Shown here: piece by piece, positions 42,394 to 50,660 of the stretch
Numbering within the stretch: position 1 is the first letter of the stretch
Layout: each line of letters starts with the position of its first letter
From: Bacillota bacterium
GTDB lineage: Bacteria; Bacillota; Clostridia; Acetivibrionales; DTU013
NCBI GenBank assembly: GCA_023412915.1
Contig: JAEZRE010000006.1
Coordinates: 186,001-250,000 of the forward strand
Length of the DNA: 64,000 nucleotides
Direction of reading: 5' to 3'
Translations under genes and position numbers: made by a program
The notes under the pieces: generated by a model
Told to the model about the DNA's origin: nothing
What the model saw: the letters and a program-made list of their open reading frames with translations, nothing else
The model's database searches: none

Positions 42394-42945
42394 ATGTGGA
42401 AGCTTAGTGTCAAAACTGTAGTTGCAATCGGTATTGGTGCCGCAATATTCATCGTATTGGGTATGTTTGGTTCGATCCCGACCGGGATACCGAACACCAA
42501 TCTGGATACTTCGTATGGTCTGCTGGCAATGATGTCCGCAATTTTCGGACCTGTTGCCGGACTTCTGATCGGCTTGATCGGACATTCGCTGAAGGATATT
42601 TTCCTATATGGTTCGGCCTGGTGGAGCTGGGTCGTCTGCTCGGCGCTTGCAGGCTTCTTCATCGGACTCTTTGTTAAGAAATATGGGGTCGAAGACGGCA
42701 AATTCGGTATAAAACAGGCTGTCCTCTTCAACGTCGTGCAGATCGTCACCAATGCCATATGCTGGTTCGGACTCGCACCGACGCTCGACATTCTTATTTA
42801 CGGCGAGCCTGCAAACAAGGTTTACACGCAAGGGCTGGTAGCAGGCACTGTGAACATGGTAGTCATGCTGATACTCGGCACAGCGCTGTTGTTCGGTTAT
42901 TCCGCAACACGCCAGAAGGCTTCGAGCCTGAATAAGGAAGCATAA
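42394..42945 (+). CDS. ECF transporter S component, UPF0397 family
   Basis: 183 residues, five to six membrane helices. The start WKLSVKTVVAIGIGAAIFIV and segments PTGIPNTNLDTSYGLLAMMS, FGPVAGLLIGLIGHSLKDIF and GSAWWSWVVCSALAGFFIGL match the UPF0397 substrate-binding subunits of energy-coupling-factor importers. The N-terminal alanine-rich helix is the contact to EcfT. GGAGGAG precedes ATG 42394. The two other ECF subunits follow. The vitamin or nucleobase-like substrate of UPF0397 proteins is not settled, and the neighbours here do not reveal it. Confidence 0.9.
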   Translation: MWKLSVKTVVAIGIGAAIFIVLGMFGSIPTGIPNTNLDTSYGLLAMMSAIFGPVAGLLIGLIGHSLKDIFLYGSAWWSWVVCSALAGFFIGLFVKKYGVEDGKFGIKQAVLFNVVQIVTNAICWFGLAPTLDILIYGEPANKVYTQGLVAGTVNMVVMLILGTALLFGYSATRQKASSLNKEA

Positions 42946-42961
42946 TCACTCACCCTGGAGC

Positions 42962-43016
42962 AAAAGGGATGGCCCTTGCCCTGTTTATGGCAGTATAAGG
43001 GACCATTCCTTTTTTT
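42962..43016 (+). terminator. Terminator inside the ECF operon
   Basis: AAAAGG-ATGG-CCTTGCC pairs with GGC...AAGG-CCAT-CCTTTT, ending in seven T. It stands between the S-component gene and the ATPase gene and touches the latter's leader. Partial termination here would give more S component than ATPase. Confidence 0.85.
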
Positions 43017-43028
43017 ATGAGGTCACGT

Positions 43029-44735
43029 ATGAAAAAGGCGGCAATATGTTTCAAGAACTTCACATTCCGATATAACAGCCAGATCGAGCCGACGCTGCAC
43101 GACATAAGTCTGACTGTATATCAGGGGGAAAAAATACTGGTCATTGGTCCTTCGGGCTCGGGAAAATCGACGTTCGGCAGCTGTATCAACGGGCTTGTCC
43201 CATTTTCCTACAAGGGAGAGGTGTCCGGCAGTCTTGAGATCATGGGTCAGGATGCCTTAAAATTGGGCATTTTCGGATTATCCCAGCATGTCGGAACCGT
43301 TCTGCAGGATTCGGACAGTCAGTTCATCGGCCTCACCGTCGGCGAGGATATCGCATTCTCCATGGAGAACGAATGCGTTGAAAGCGGCAGTATGAGGGAG
43401 CGCGTATTATCTTCGGCTGTGTTGGTCGATATGGACAAATTCCTTGCGTCAAACCCCCATGAGCTTTCCGGAGGCCAGAAGCAGAGGGTCTCATTAGCCG
43501 GAGTTATGGTCGACGACGTTGACATACTGCTTTTTGACGAACCTCTTGCCAATCTCGATCCCGCCACGGGGAAATATGCGATAGAGCTGATAGATGAGCT
43601 TCAGAAAAAAAGCGGCAAGACTGTAATAATAATAGAGCACCGACTGGAGGATGCGCTGCACAAGGGCGCCGACCGGGTCATACTGTTCGACGAAGGACGT
43701 ATAGCGGCCGATATGCCGCCCTCCGAGCTCTTGGCCGGAGGTATGCTGGAGAAGTATGGAATACGCGAGCCTTTGTTCATTTCAGCATTGAGGAAGGCGG
43801 GCTGCCAGATAGACGCCGCCGATAACCTGCAGAATGTTGAAGCGCTGTGCCTTGAGCCATATGAAGAGAAGCTGCTCGAGTGGGCAGCGCAGACAGACGG
43901 GGCGCGTTCGCTCAGCGACGCCGGGCCGCTGCTCGGGATAGAGGGGCTTGAGTTCAGGTATCAGTCGGGTATGCGCGCAATAAAGGATGTCTCGCTTGAA
44001 GTAAAACGAGGAGAAATGCTTGCGGTGGTGGGAAAGAACGGTGCAGGCAAATCTACGCTGTCCAAGCTGATCTGCGGGATGGAAAAACCGGAAGGCGGGA
44101 GGATTGTCTTCGAAAGCAGCGACATCACCGGCGATTCGATCAGGGATAGATCGCTCAGGATCGGTTTTGCCATGCAGAATCCGAACCATATGATCTCCAA
44201 GACGATGATATTCGACGAAGTGGCGCTTGGCTTGAGAGCCAGGAGGACGCCGGAGAAGGAGATAAGGGAAAGAGTCGAAAAAACGCTCAGGATCTGCGGA
44301 CTTTATCCGTTCAGGAACTGGCCCATAGCAGCGCTGAGCTACGGTCAGAAAAAGAGGGTCACCATAGCGTCGATACTCGTACTCGAACCTAATATGCTGA
44401 TATTGGATGAACCGACAGCCGGGCAGGATTACAGACACTATACCGAGATAATGGAATTTCTTAAAAGCCTGAACCGTGAGAACGGAATTACGATAATGAT
44501 GATCACCCATGATATGCACCTGGCTCTTGAATATACCGACCGGGCCATAGTTATGGCAGATGGGGTCAAGATCGCTGACAGTACGACTGCCGCTATATTT
44601 TCGGATGAAAAAGTGATTGCTGGTGCCAATCTTAAAAAGACTTCTCTTTTCGAACTGGCAGTCAGGCTAGGACTATCCCCCGAAAAAGTCATAAAAAGGT
44701 TTATCGAGACTGAGAAGGGGGGAGTGTGCAAATGA
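43029..44735 (+). CDS. ECF transporter ATPase, two ABC domains fused
   Basis: 568 residues from ATG 43029 (MKKAAICFKNFTFRYN), with GAGGTC upstream; ATG 43017 lies in the terminator T-run. Domain 1 (~1-240): GPSGSGKSTFGSC, LSGGQKQRVSLAG and ILLFDEPLANLDP. Domain 2 (~300-550): GKNGAGKSTLSKL, ALSYGQKKRVTIAS and LILDEPTAGQD. EcfA1 and EcfA2 are usually separate proteins; the fused form occurs with UPF0397 and YkoD-type systems. It hydrolyses ATP to drive uptake through EcfS/EcfT. It overlaps the EcfT gene by four bases. Confidence 0.95.
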   Translation: MKKAAICFKNFTFRYNSQIEPTLHDISLTVYQGEKILVIGPSGSGKSTFGSCINGLVPFSYKGEVSGSLEIMGQDALKLGIFGLSQHVGTVLQDSDSQFIGLTVGEDIAFSMENECVESGSMRERVLSSAVLVDMDKFLASNPHELSGGQKQRVSLAGVMVDDVDILLFDEPLANLDPATGKYAIELIDELQKKSGKTVIIIEHRLEDALHKGADRVILFDEGRIAADMPPSELLAGGMLEKYGIREPLFISALRKAGCQIDAADNLQNVEALCLEPYEEKLLEWAAQTDGARSLSDAGPLLGIEGLEFRYQSGMRAIKDVSLEVKRGEMLAVVGKNGAGKSTLSKLICGMEKPEGGRIVFESSDITGDSIRDRSLRIGFAMQNPNHMISKTMIFDEVALGLRARRTPEKEIRERVEKTLRICGLYPFRNWPIAALSYGQKKRVTIASILVLEPNMLILDEPTAGQDYRHYTEIMEFLKSLNRENGITIMMITHDMHLALEYTDRAIVMADGVKIADSTTAAIFSDEKVIAGANLKKTSLFELAVRLGLSPEKVIKRFIETEKGGVCK

Positions 44736-45559
44736 GCAGGTTACTGTCATTTATCCGTGTGGATTCGCCGCTGCATAGGCTCAACGGCGCTACCAAGCTT
44801 ATCATTTTCCTGATCTGGTCTTTTACGGGAATGATGACGTTCGATGCGCGTGCGCTAGTCATAATGCTCATAACAGGGGCCGTAATCTTCAAGGCATCGA
44901 GGATATCCTTCCGGGAAGTATCCTTCGTACTGGCGTTCATCAGCGCTTTTTTGCTTCTGAACTTTATCACGATTTACCTGTTTTCTCCCGAGGAAGGCGT
45001 GAGGATATACGGCACAAGGCATTTGCTGTTCAGCTTTTCCCGGCATTATACCGTTACTGCCGAACAGTTGTTTTATGAACTGACGGTCATTCTGAAATAT
45101 TATACTGTTGTTCCCGTGGCTCTGCTTTTTGTGCTGACTACCGACCCCAGTGAATTTGCCGCGTCGCTAAACCGACTTCACGTTTCCTACAAGGTGTCCT
45201 ATGCGGTAGCGCTTGCACTGCGCTATATACCGGACATACAGACGGACTTCGTCAACATATCGCATGCTCAGCAGGCAAGGGGAATTGACCTTTCAAGAAA
45301 GGCCAGGCCTTGGACGAGGCTCGTGAATATGCTTGCAATACTGATGCCGCTTATTTTCTCAAGCCTCGACAGGATAACGGTGATATCGAATGCAATGGAA
45401 TTGCGAAATTTCGGAAAGAAAAAGAAACGCACGTGGTACTCAGCCAGGCCCTTCGGCAAAAATGACGCATTAGCGCTCATGCTGGCAGTCCTGCTGTCCG
45501 GAGCCGTGCTTGTATTCACGTTTTACGACGGCGCCAGGCATTTCAACCCCTTCGTTTAG
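44732..45559 (+). CDS. ECF transporter T component
   Basis: 275 residues from ATG 44732, with GGGGGGAG seven bases upstream. Several membrane helices (LIIFLIWSFTGMMTFDARAL, YYTVVPVALLFVLTTDPSEF) and the two coupling motifs of EcfT with Ala-Arg-Gly (AQQARGID) and the SSLDRITVISNAMELRNFG segment. It connects the ATPase to the S component. Its final codons (RHFNPFV stop) form the first copy of a ~56-bp tandem repeat that runs downstream. Confidence 0.93.
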   Translation: MSRLLSFIRVDSPLHRLNGATKLIIFLIWSFTGMMTFDARALVIMLITGAVIFKASRISFREVSFVLAFISAFLLLNFITIYLFSPEEGVRIYGTRHLLFSFSRHYTVTAEQLFYELTVILKYYTVVPVALLFVLTTDPSEFAASLNRLHVSYKVSYAVALALRYIPDIQTDFVNISHAQQARGIDLSRKARPWTRLVNMLAILMPLIFSSLDRITVISNAMELRNFGKKKKRTWYSARPFGKNDALALMLAVLLSGAVLVFTFYDGARHFNPFV

Positions 45560-45690
45560 AAAGTATAAGCCTGCGCGGGGGTTAATGCCAGGGCATTTCA
45601 ACACACTCGTTTAGAAAGTATTAACTCCTAATCGGGGTCGAATGCCAGGTCATTTCAACCTATTCGCTTAGAAAGTATTAGCTCCTGCGC
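45537..45690. repeat. Three tandem ~56-bp repeats starting in the EcfT stop region
   Basis: GGCATTTCAAC...TTCGTTTAGAAAGTAT begins near 45537, 45593 and 45650. The first copy holds the last codons and stop of the T-component gene. The third runs directly into the palindromic element; the second half of each unit resembles that element's end (CTCCTGCGCCGGTTGATT). Confidence 0.85.
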
Positions 45691-45926
45691 CGGTTGATTT
45701 CTATTGCGGAGTTTTGTTCAAAGAGCATATAGATTCAGCCTTTGCGGCAAATCAAACAATAGTATTTGCTACGCAAATACTTCCAGATGAAACGAAATGC
45801 GAAGCATTTCATATTGCTCCGCGTAAACGCTCTGCTCAAACAGTGATTTGCCCTTAACAATGCTTCATCAATATGCTCTATCTCGCAAAACTCATGCAAT
45901 ACCAATCAACCGGCGCAGGAGCTTTT
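45681..45926. mobile_element. MITE-like palindromic element, copy B (inverted relative to copy A)
   Basis: About 245 bp with ends GCTCCTGCGCCGGTTGATT and AATCAACCGGCGCAGGAGC. Its reverse complement aligns along nearly the whole length with copy A at 42057-42306, with scattered base changes and small indels. It closes the ECF transporter segment on the right. No coding frame. Confidence 0.85.
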
Positions 45927-45961
45927 CTCAAGGCTTGCCCCACCTAAGTGACCTTTTGTTA

Positions 45962-48214
45962 CTATCTCGGGGCGGAGTTGATCAGCTCGACCGCGACCTT
46001 GGCGTTTTCGAGTGACTTCTCCTTCAGTTCGGGTATTGTTTCCCTCAGCCGGCGTCTTATAGCATCGCGGTCGTTCCAGACTTCTTCCGATAGCCTGACC
46101 AGATTCCCGAATTCGAGGAAACGCACATCGCCTGCGGAGGGCTGACCGATATAATCCAGGAAGCCCTGTATCTTTGGATCGTATACAAGCCCTACCATCG
46201 GTACGCCAGCAACAGCTGAAAATACCAGTGAATGCAGCCTCATGCCAAGCACCATGTCCATTCTGGATATAAGGTCATAGGTTTGGCAGACATTTAGCTT
46301 TTCCCTGATAATAGTACTCTTTTCATGCATTTTTTCCGATACGTTCTCAAGTATCGGAATGTCCTCAGGATGCTGCATTGGAAAGAATACAGGATGCAGG
46401 CCGAATTTTCCCACCATGTGATCAATCGTCTGCGCGATGACCGATTCATATTTTTCATGTTCTATTTTTTCGTGCCCCGGGTATTTCCTTAGTGAAATGC
46501 CCAGTAGCGGCTTTTCGTTATTCAAACCCAGCAACTCCATAACACCTGTGTCGAAGCCGTCCTTGAAATCAGTGGCAGTCAGCGCGGCGTCAGCCGTCAG
46601 CATGATCCTCGGCTTACCGATTTCCATCTGTCTGAGTTCTTCAAATGACAGCTTCTCGCGCAAAGTGATAACATCGACCTGGTTCATTATCTTTTTTGTC
46701 AGCAGCCTGTTCAGCCTCTTCTTGAGAGGCCCGATGCCGTTGGCGTAGAACATTACCTTCAGGTTCAGTTTCTTTGCGAGCCAGACACAGCTCAGGTAGA
46801 AGATGAGTGAACGCGTATGAGTGGTGTCCTGCAGCAGGTTTCCGCCGCCGTATATGAAAGCCCTCGATTTTTTCATAGCCTGTAGTATGCCTCGCATATG
46901 AACCCTGCTGATCGAATCCACGCTGTAATCCTTCGAGGTTCCGTAAGGAACCTTTGATAGAACCAGCAGGCGGATATCGGGCTTGAACCTTTTCAAATCG
47001 TTTATAATGGACATAAGAAGAGCTTCGTCACCTATGTTCCTGAAACCGTAATACCCTGATACGATGGCGTCATACGATTTCCTGCCCGATTTTATGTCTT
47101 CGTTTTTCTCGAGTATGCTTTTATATATATTGCTTTGGGTCCTTGCCATGCTTTCTACGGAAAAATCCCTCATAGCCTTGTCATAAAGGCTTTCTCCCAT
47201 AGCCGCGCGTTTCTTTTCATCCGACGCGAGTTCGAGAATGAGGTCGGAGAAGCGGGAAATGTCGCCGGGCTTAAAGAGATAGCCATTCTTTCCGTTCTCT
47301 ATAAGATCGGGTATTCCGCCTACATCCGTAGATATCGTAGCTTTTTTGAAACGTGCGCCTTCCAGTATTGAATAGGGGAAGCTCTCGCTTATCGAGGTGA
47401 GCACGCTTATATCGATACTGCTCATAAGTTCCTTGGGGTCGTCCAGCCAGCCGATAAAGTATACCGTATCTCTCAGATCCAGTTCGGATACCATCGCTTC
47501 AAGCCGCTTGCGGTCTTCACCGTCGCCGCCTATAACGAACTTGACCTTCGAATTCCTGTCTTTTACGTGCCGGGCGGCGCGAACTATCGTTTCAATGCTT
47601 TTCACAGGGTAGAGCCTTGCCGCTATACCGACGATAACTTCATCGTCTTTTATATTGAGCTTATATTTGTTTATAAGGCTTTTTCTGGAGTAACCCTCGG
47701 CAGGAGTTGAAAAATCCATCCCGTTGTACAGCACATAAATGTCCGCAGGGTTGAATTTCCTGTTTATGAGCATTTCTTTGAAATTGCCGGAGACGGCTAT
47801 GTAATTGTCTATAAATCTGAGAGCCACCGAATTCAGAAAACCTATCGAAAGTCTTTTCGACAGGCTGTGCATATAGTCCAGGCGATAATCGCTATGAACT
47901 GTAGTTACTGTGGGAAGGGTTGCTTCGCGCCTGGCCAGAAGCGAGAACACATTGGCTTTGGCGCCGTGTGAGTGTACTACATCGAAACCTCCGCCGGCTA
48001 TCATCTTCGCTACTTTCTTGATATCAGAAAATATATTTCCTGATTTGACGACCGTGACGTCAATACCCATTGCATGGGCATCGTCTGCAAAAACACCGGG
48101 CCTCAGGCTGATGAGCTTGACTTCCATATGCCGGGACAGCTCCTTGAGGAGGTAGAGGACGTGTGTTTTCGCTCCTCCGGTATCGCCGCCGCCTATTATA
48201 TGTACTATTCTCAT
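45962..48214 (-). CDS. Fusion of a GT4 glycosyltransferase and a CsaB-like polysaccharide pyruvyl transferase
   Basis: 750 residues; ATG 48214 is preferred (AGGAGG five bases upstream) over ATG 48217. Residues ~1-375 are a GT-B glycosyltransferase of family 4: HIIGGGDTGGAKTHVLYLLK, VVHSHGAKANV, IGIAARLYPVKSIETIVRA-type core, and the donor motif SESFPYSILEGARFKKATIS. Residues ~385-750 are a pyruvyl transferase like CsaB: GYYGFRNIGDEALLMSIIND, IYGGGNLLQDTTHTRSL and VLGMRLHSLVFSAVAGVPMV. CsaB adds ketal-pyruvate to secondary wall polymer, the ligand of SLH domains. CsaB is normally a separate ~370-residue protein. Last gene of a minus-strand cluster. Confidence 0.9.
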   Translation of the reverse strand: MRIVHIIGGGDTGGAKTHVLYLLKELSRHMEVKLISLRPGVFADDAHAMGIDVTVVKSGNIFSDIKKVAKMIAGGGFDVVHSHGAKANVFSLLARREATLPTVTTVHSDYRLDYMHSLSKRLSIGFLNSVALRFIDNYIAVSGNFKEMLINRKFNPADIYVLYNGMDFSTPAEGYSRKSLINKYKLNIKDDEVIVGIAARLYPVKSIETIVRAARHVKDRNSKVKFVIGGDGEDRKRLEAMVSELDLRDTVYFIGWLDDPKELMSSIDISVLTSISESFPYSILEGARFKKATISTDVGGIPDLIENGKNGYLFKPGDISRFSDLILELASDEKKRAAMGESLYDKAMRDFSVESMARTQSNIYKSILEKNEDIKSGRKSYDAIVSGYYGFRNIGDEALLMSIINDLKRFKPDIRLLVLSKVPYGTSKDYSVDSISRVHMRGILQAMKKSRAFIYGGGNLLQDTTHTRSLIFYLSCVWLAKKLNLKVMFYANGIGPLKKRLNRLLTKKIMNQVDVITLREKLSFEELRQMEIGKPRIMLTADAALTATDFKDGFDTGVMELLGLNNEKPLLGISLRKYPGHEKIEHEKYESVIAQTIDHMVGKFGLHPVFFPMQHPEDIPILENVSEKMHEKSTIIREKLNVCQTYDLISRMDMVLGMRLHSLVFSAVAGVPMVGLVYDPKIQGFLDYIGQPSAGDVRFLEFGNLVRLSEEVWNDRDAIRRRLRETIPELKEKSLENAKVAVELINSAPR

Positions 48215-48230
48215 CATTTCCTCCTATCAG

Positions 48231-48260
48231 CAATATGCCGCATTATAATGCGGCATATTG
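48231..48260. terminator. Perfect 13-bp hairpin between two glycosyltransferase genes
   Basis: CAATATGCCGCAT (48231-48243) pairs perfectly with ATGCGGCATATTG (48248-48260) around TATA. No U-run, so an intercistronic stability or processing element is more likely than a terminator. Confidence 0.6.
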
Positions 48261-48267
48261 AGTATTA

Positions 48268-48960
48268 TCATTCGTTATTTTTTCCAATTTTTCTGGCGGC
48301 AATCAATCTGCAGGCTTTCTCGAATTGCTCGGAAAGCTTCTGGACACTGCCGTCGGGTATGAAGGTAACCGTTTCTCCTGACGTCTGGTCGGGCCGTTTA
48401 GCCTGCAGCTCTTCATAGATCACCCTGTTTCCGGTTATGATACAGTCAGCCTCATTCAGGATCCTGCCCGCCAGCTTTCTTTCATAGCGTTCCCTAAGTG
48501 TTACCGGGCTGCCCGGCGAGGGACTGCAGATATCTGCCACCCAAGGTATGCCGGGGTATCTTTTCTTCAGCCGGAGACCTATCAGGTGTGCGCTCGAAGG
48601 AGGGGAGACGGTATACACGAGATCCACGCCTTCAAATTTTGCCAGCCTTGCAGCTTTCCTGACGCTGAAAACCTCCCAGAGGCGTTCACTGTCAGGTACG
48701 AGCAAGGCTGATAAAAAGTTTGCGAAATTCCGTATGTAGCCAGGTAAATTCTTCGAATTCCATGAGCTTGATCTGATTACGTCTATACCCTCCGGAATCT
48801 GCCCGTCATTATCGGGCGCAGACTGAGAGCGCACCGAATGCGTAAGCACAAGCGGCTCCCAGCCACAGCTGTGAAGCTGGTTTATAAAGCTTACAGCCCT
48901 TTCGGAACCCGCGTTTCTGACGGGCGGGTAGGAGTAAACGACCATCAATACTTTTTTCAT
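48268..48960 (-). CDS. Half-length GT4-like glycosyltransferase
   Basis: 230 residues: MKKVLMVVYSYPPVRNAGSE, HSCGWEPLVLTH, FEGVDLVYTVSPPSSAHLIG and WVADICSPSP are the acceptor-side (N-terminal) Rossmann domain of GT4 enzymes. The donor-binding C-terminal domain with its Glu motif is absent, and the frame ends about half way along the usual ~400 residues with a normal stop. Either it works with a second protein or it is a decayed remnant. Its start lies five bases from the end of oadG and its end precedes the CsaB fusion gene, so it is co-transcribed with both. Confidence 0.75.
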   Translation of the reverse strand: MKKVLMVVYSYPPVRNAGSERAVSFINQLHSCGWEPLVLTHSVRSQSAPDNDGQIPEGIDVIRSSSWNSKNLPGYIRNFANFLSALLVPDSERLWEVFSVRKAARLAKFEGVDLVYTVSPPSSAHLIGLRLKKRYPGIPWVADICSPSPGSPVTLRERYERKLAGRILNEADCIITGNRVIYEELQAKRPDQTSGETVTFIPDGSVQKLSEQFEKACRLIAARKIGKNNE

Positions 48961-48965
48961 ATCGA

Positions 48966-49109
48966 TTACTGCTCTTTGTTATCTTCCGGTTTATACGGGA
49001 AAATTTTTGTGAACAGCTTTATTAGAAAGAAAAATATAATCAGTACTACGAATACTCCAAGCATTCCTCCAAGTGTGACCCAAAGCCCGTTTTGCAAATT
49101 TTCAAGCAT
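48966..49109 (-). CDS. Small OadG-like gamma subunit of a Na+-pumping decarboxylase
   Basis: 47 residues, starting MLENLQNGLW after AGGAGGTTACGAT. One membrane helix (VTLGGMLGVFVVLIIFFFLI) preceded by a short head and followed by a polar tail (PYKPEDNKEQ), the layout of OadG/MmdD-type gamma subunits, which assemble the membrane complex. It is shorter than most family members (~80 residues) and lacks the long Pro/Ala-rich linker. The oadB gene lies 51 bases upstream, which supports the call. Confidence 0.7.
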   Translation of the reverse strand: MLENLQNGLWVTLGGMLGVFVVLIIFFFLIKLFTKIFPYKPEDNKEQ

Positions 49110-49160
49110 ATCGTAACCTCCTAATAAACATCGGTTGGCTTAAGTTCAAAATAATCCGGA

Positions 49161-50405
49161 TCAGCGCACCAGCAGCGGTACCAGAGCAAGTACGAGACCG
49201 CCCGCTACGATCGAACCGAGCTGGCCGGAAACATTTGCACTGACGGCCTGCATAAGGATGAAATTCGTGGGATCTTCCTTCTGGGCCATTCTCTGGATAA
49301 CTCTCGCAGACATCGGGAATGCCGAAATACCGGCTGCACCCACCATAGGATTGAACTTGTTGCCTTCCTTGCGGAACAGGTTGAGGAACTTTGCGAAAAG
49401 AACGCCGCCTGCCGTGTCGAACACGAAAGCTATCAAGCCCATTCCGAGTATCATGAGAGTTTGAACGTTCAGGAAGTCCTTGGCGAGCATAGTCGCACCT
49501 ATCGTTATACCAAGCAGCAGTGTCACGAGGTTGGACAGCTCATTCTGCGCCGCCTGTGAAAGCCTTTCCAGAACGCCGCATTCCCTTATGAGGTTTCCGA
49601 ACATCAATGAGCCTACCAGGGGTACGCTGATCGGAGCAACAAGAGCGGATACGATCGTGACTGCAATCGGGAATATTATGAGAACGGTTTTTGAAACCTT
49701 TTCTTCCTTGTATTCCATACGGATCATGCGCTCTTTTTTGGAAGTAAGCGCCTTGATAACAGGGGGCTGTATGATCGGTACGAGAGACATGTAGGAATAG
49801 GCCGCCACCGATATCGGTGCGAAGTATTCCTTTGCGAATTTACTTGCTACATATATGGCGGTCGGGCCGTCGGCAGCGCCTATTATTCCGATCGCAGCCG
49901 CGGGCTTGAGATCGAAGCCCAGAGCTATGGCAAAGAGCATCGTCGCAAATATACCGAACTGTGCAGCGGCGCCGAAGAATATCATGACAGGATTTTTAAA
50001 GAGAGGAGTAAAGTCGACCATCGCGCCTACGCCAATGAATATAAGTATCGGGAACAATTCGTTCAGAATACCTGAATGCAGCAATATGTCAAGCACTCCG
50101 GGTTCATAATGGAAGGCTTGTCCCGCTTTATCGAAAATGTAATTGTTGTTTTCAAACATCGTCTTGAAGAACGGGTTGTCCCTTACAAACTGAGTTACAA
50201 AGTTATCAGGTTCCAGCGGTGTCGCATATCTTATGACCGCCTGCGGCAAGTTGACCAGAATCGCGCCGAACCCTATGGGCAGAAGCAGCATCGGTTCATA
50301 ATTCTTCTTGATAGCCAGGAAAATCAGCACCAGGCCAACAATGTACATGATGACCATCTGGAGCGTGATCCCCGTAAAGCCCGAAAGTAAATCTTTAAGT
50401 CCCAT
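49161..50405 (-). CDS. oadB: Na+-transporting decarboxylase beta subunit
   Basis: 414 residues from ATG 50405 (MGLKDLLSGFTGITLQM), with AGGAGA upstream; an ATG at 50465 lacks a site. About ten membrane helices with family motifs ILIFIGVGAMVDFTPLFKNP, AIGIIGAADGPTAIYVASK (the Asp involved in Na+ movement) and GNLIRECGVLERLSQAAQNE. It couples decarboxylation of oxaloacetate, methylmalonyl-CoA or glutaconyl-CoA to Na+ export. The carboxyltransferase and biotin subunits are not in this window, so the substrate is open. It heads the minus-strand cluster with oadG and two glycosyltransferase genes. Confidence 0.93.
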   Translation of the reverse strand: MGLKDLLSGFTGITLQMVIMYIVGLVLIFLAIKKNYEPMLLLPIGFGAILVNLPQAVIRYATPLEPDNFVTQFVRDNPFFKTMFENNNYIFDKAGQAFHYEPGVLDILLHSGILNELFPILIFIGVGAMVDFTPLFKNPVMIFFGAAAQFGIFATMLFAIALGFDLKPAAAIGIIGAADGPTAIYVASKFAKEYFAPISVAAYSYMSLVPIIQPPVIKALTSKKERMIRMEYKEEKVSKTVLIIFPIAVTIVSALVAPISVPLVGSLMFGNLIRECGVLERLSQAAQNELSNLVTLLLGITIGATMLAKDFLNVQTLMILGMGLIAFVFDTAGGVLFAKFLNLFRKEGNKFNPMVGAAGISAFPMSARVIQRMAQKEDPTNFILMQAVSANVSGQLGSIVAGGLVLALVPLLVR

Positions 50406-50660
50406 GATATCTCTCCTGTACTTTATAGAATTCTGAAAATAAAACAAAATCAGCCCTATTTCCAAACTATAGTATAACTAATCGCGGCATATTAATCAAT
50501 TAAAAAAGCATACTGTCATAAAAATATTAGGTATTATGTAGACGATAAATGTAAAGCTGGAGGACGAATAAGCAGTCTGCTGTGTAATGTCATTATAAAT
50601 AGAAGGAAATGTAGCTCTTTTGTTGAATAATATATTAGGTTGTCAGGAGGTGAAACAGCT

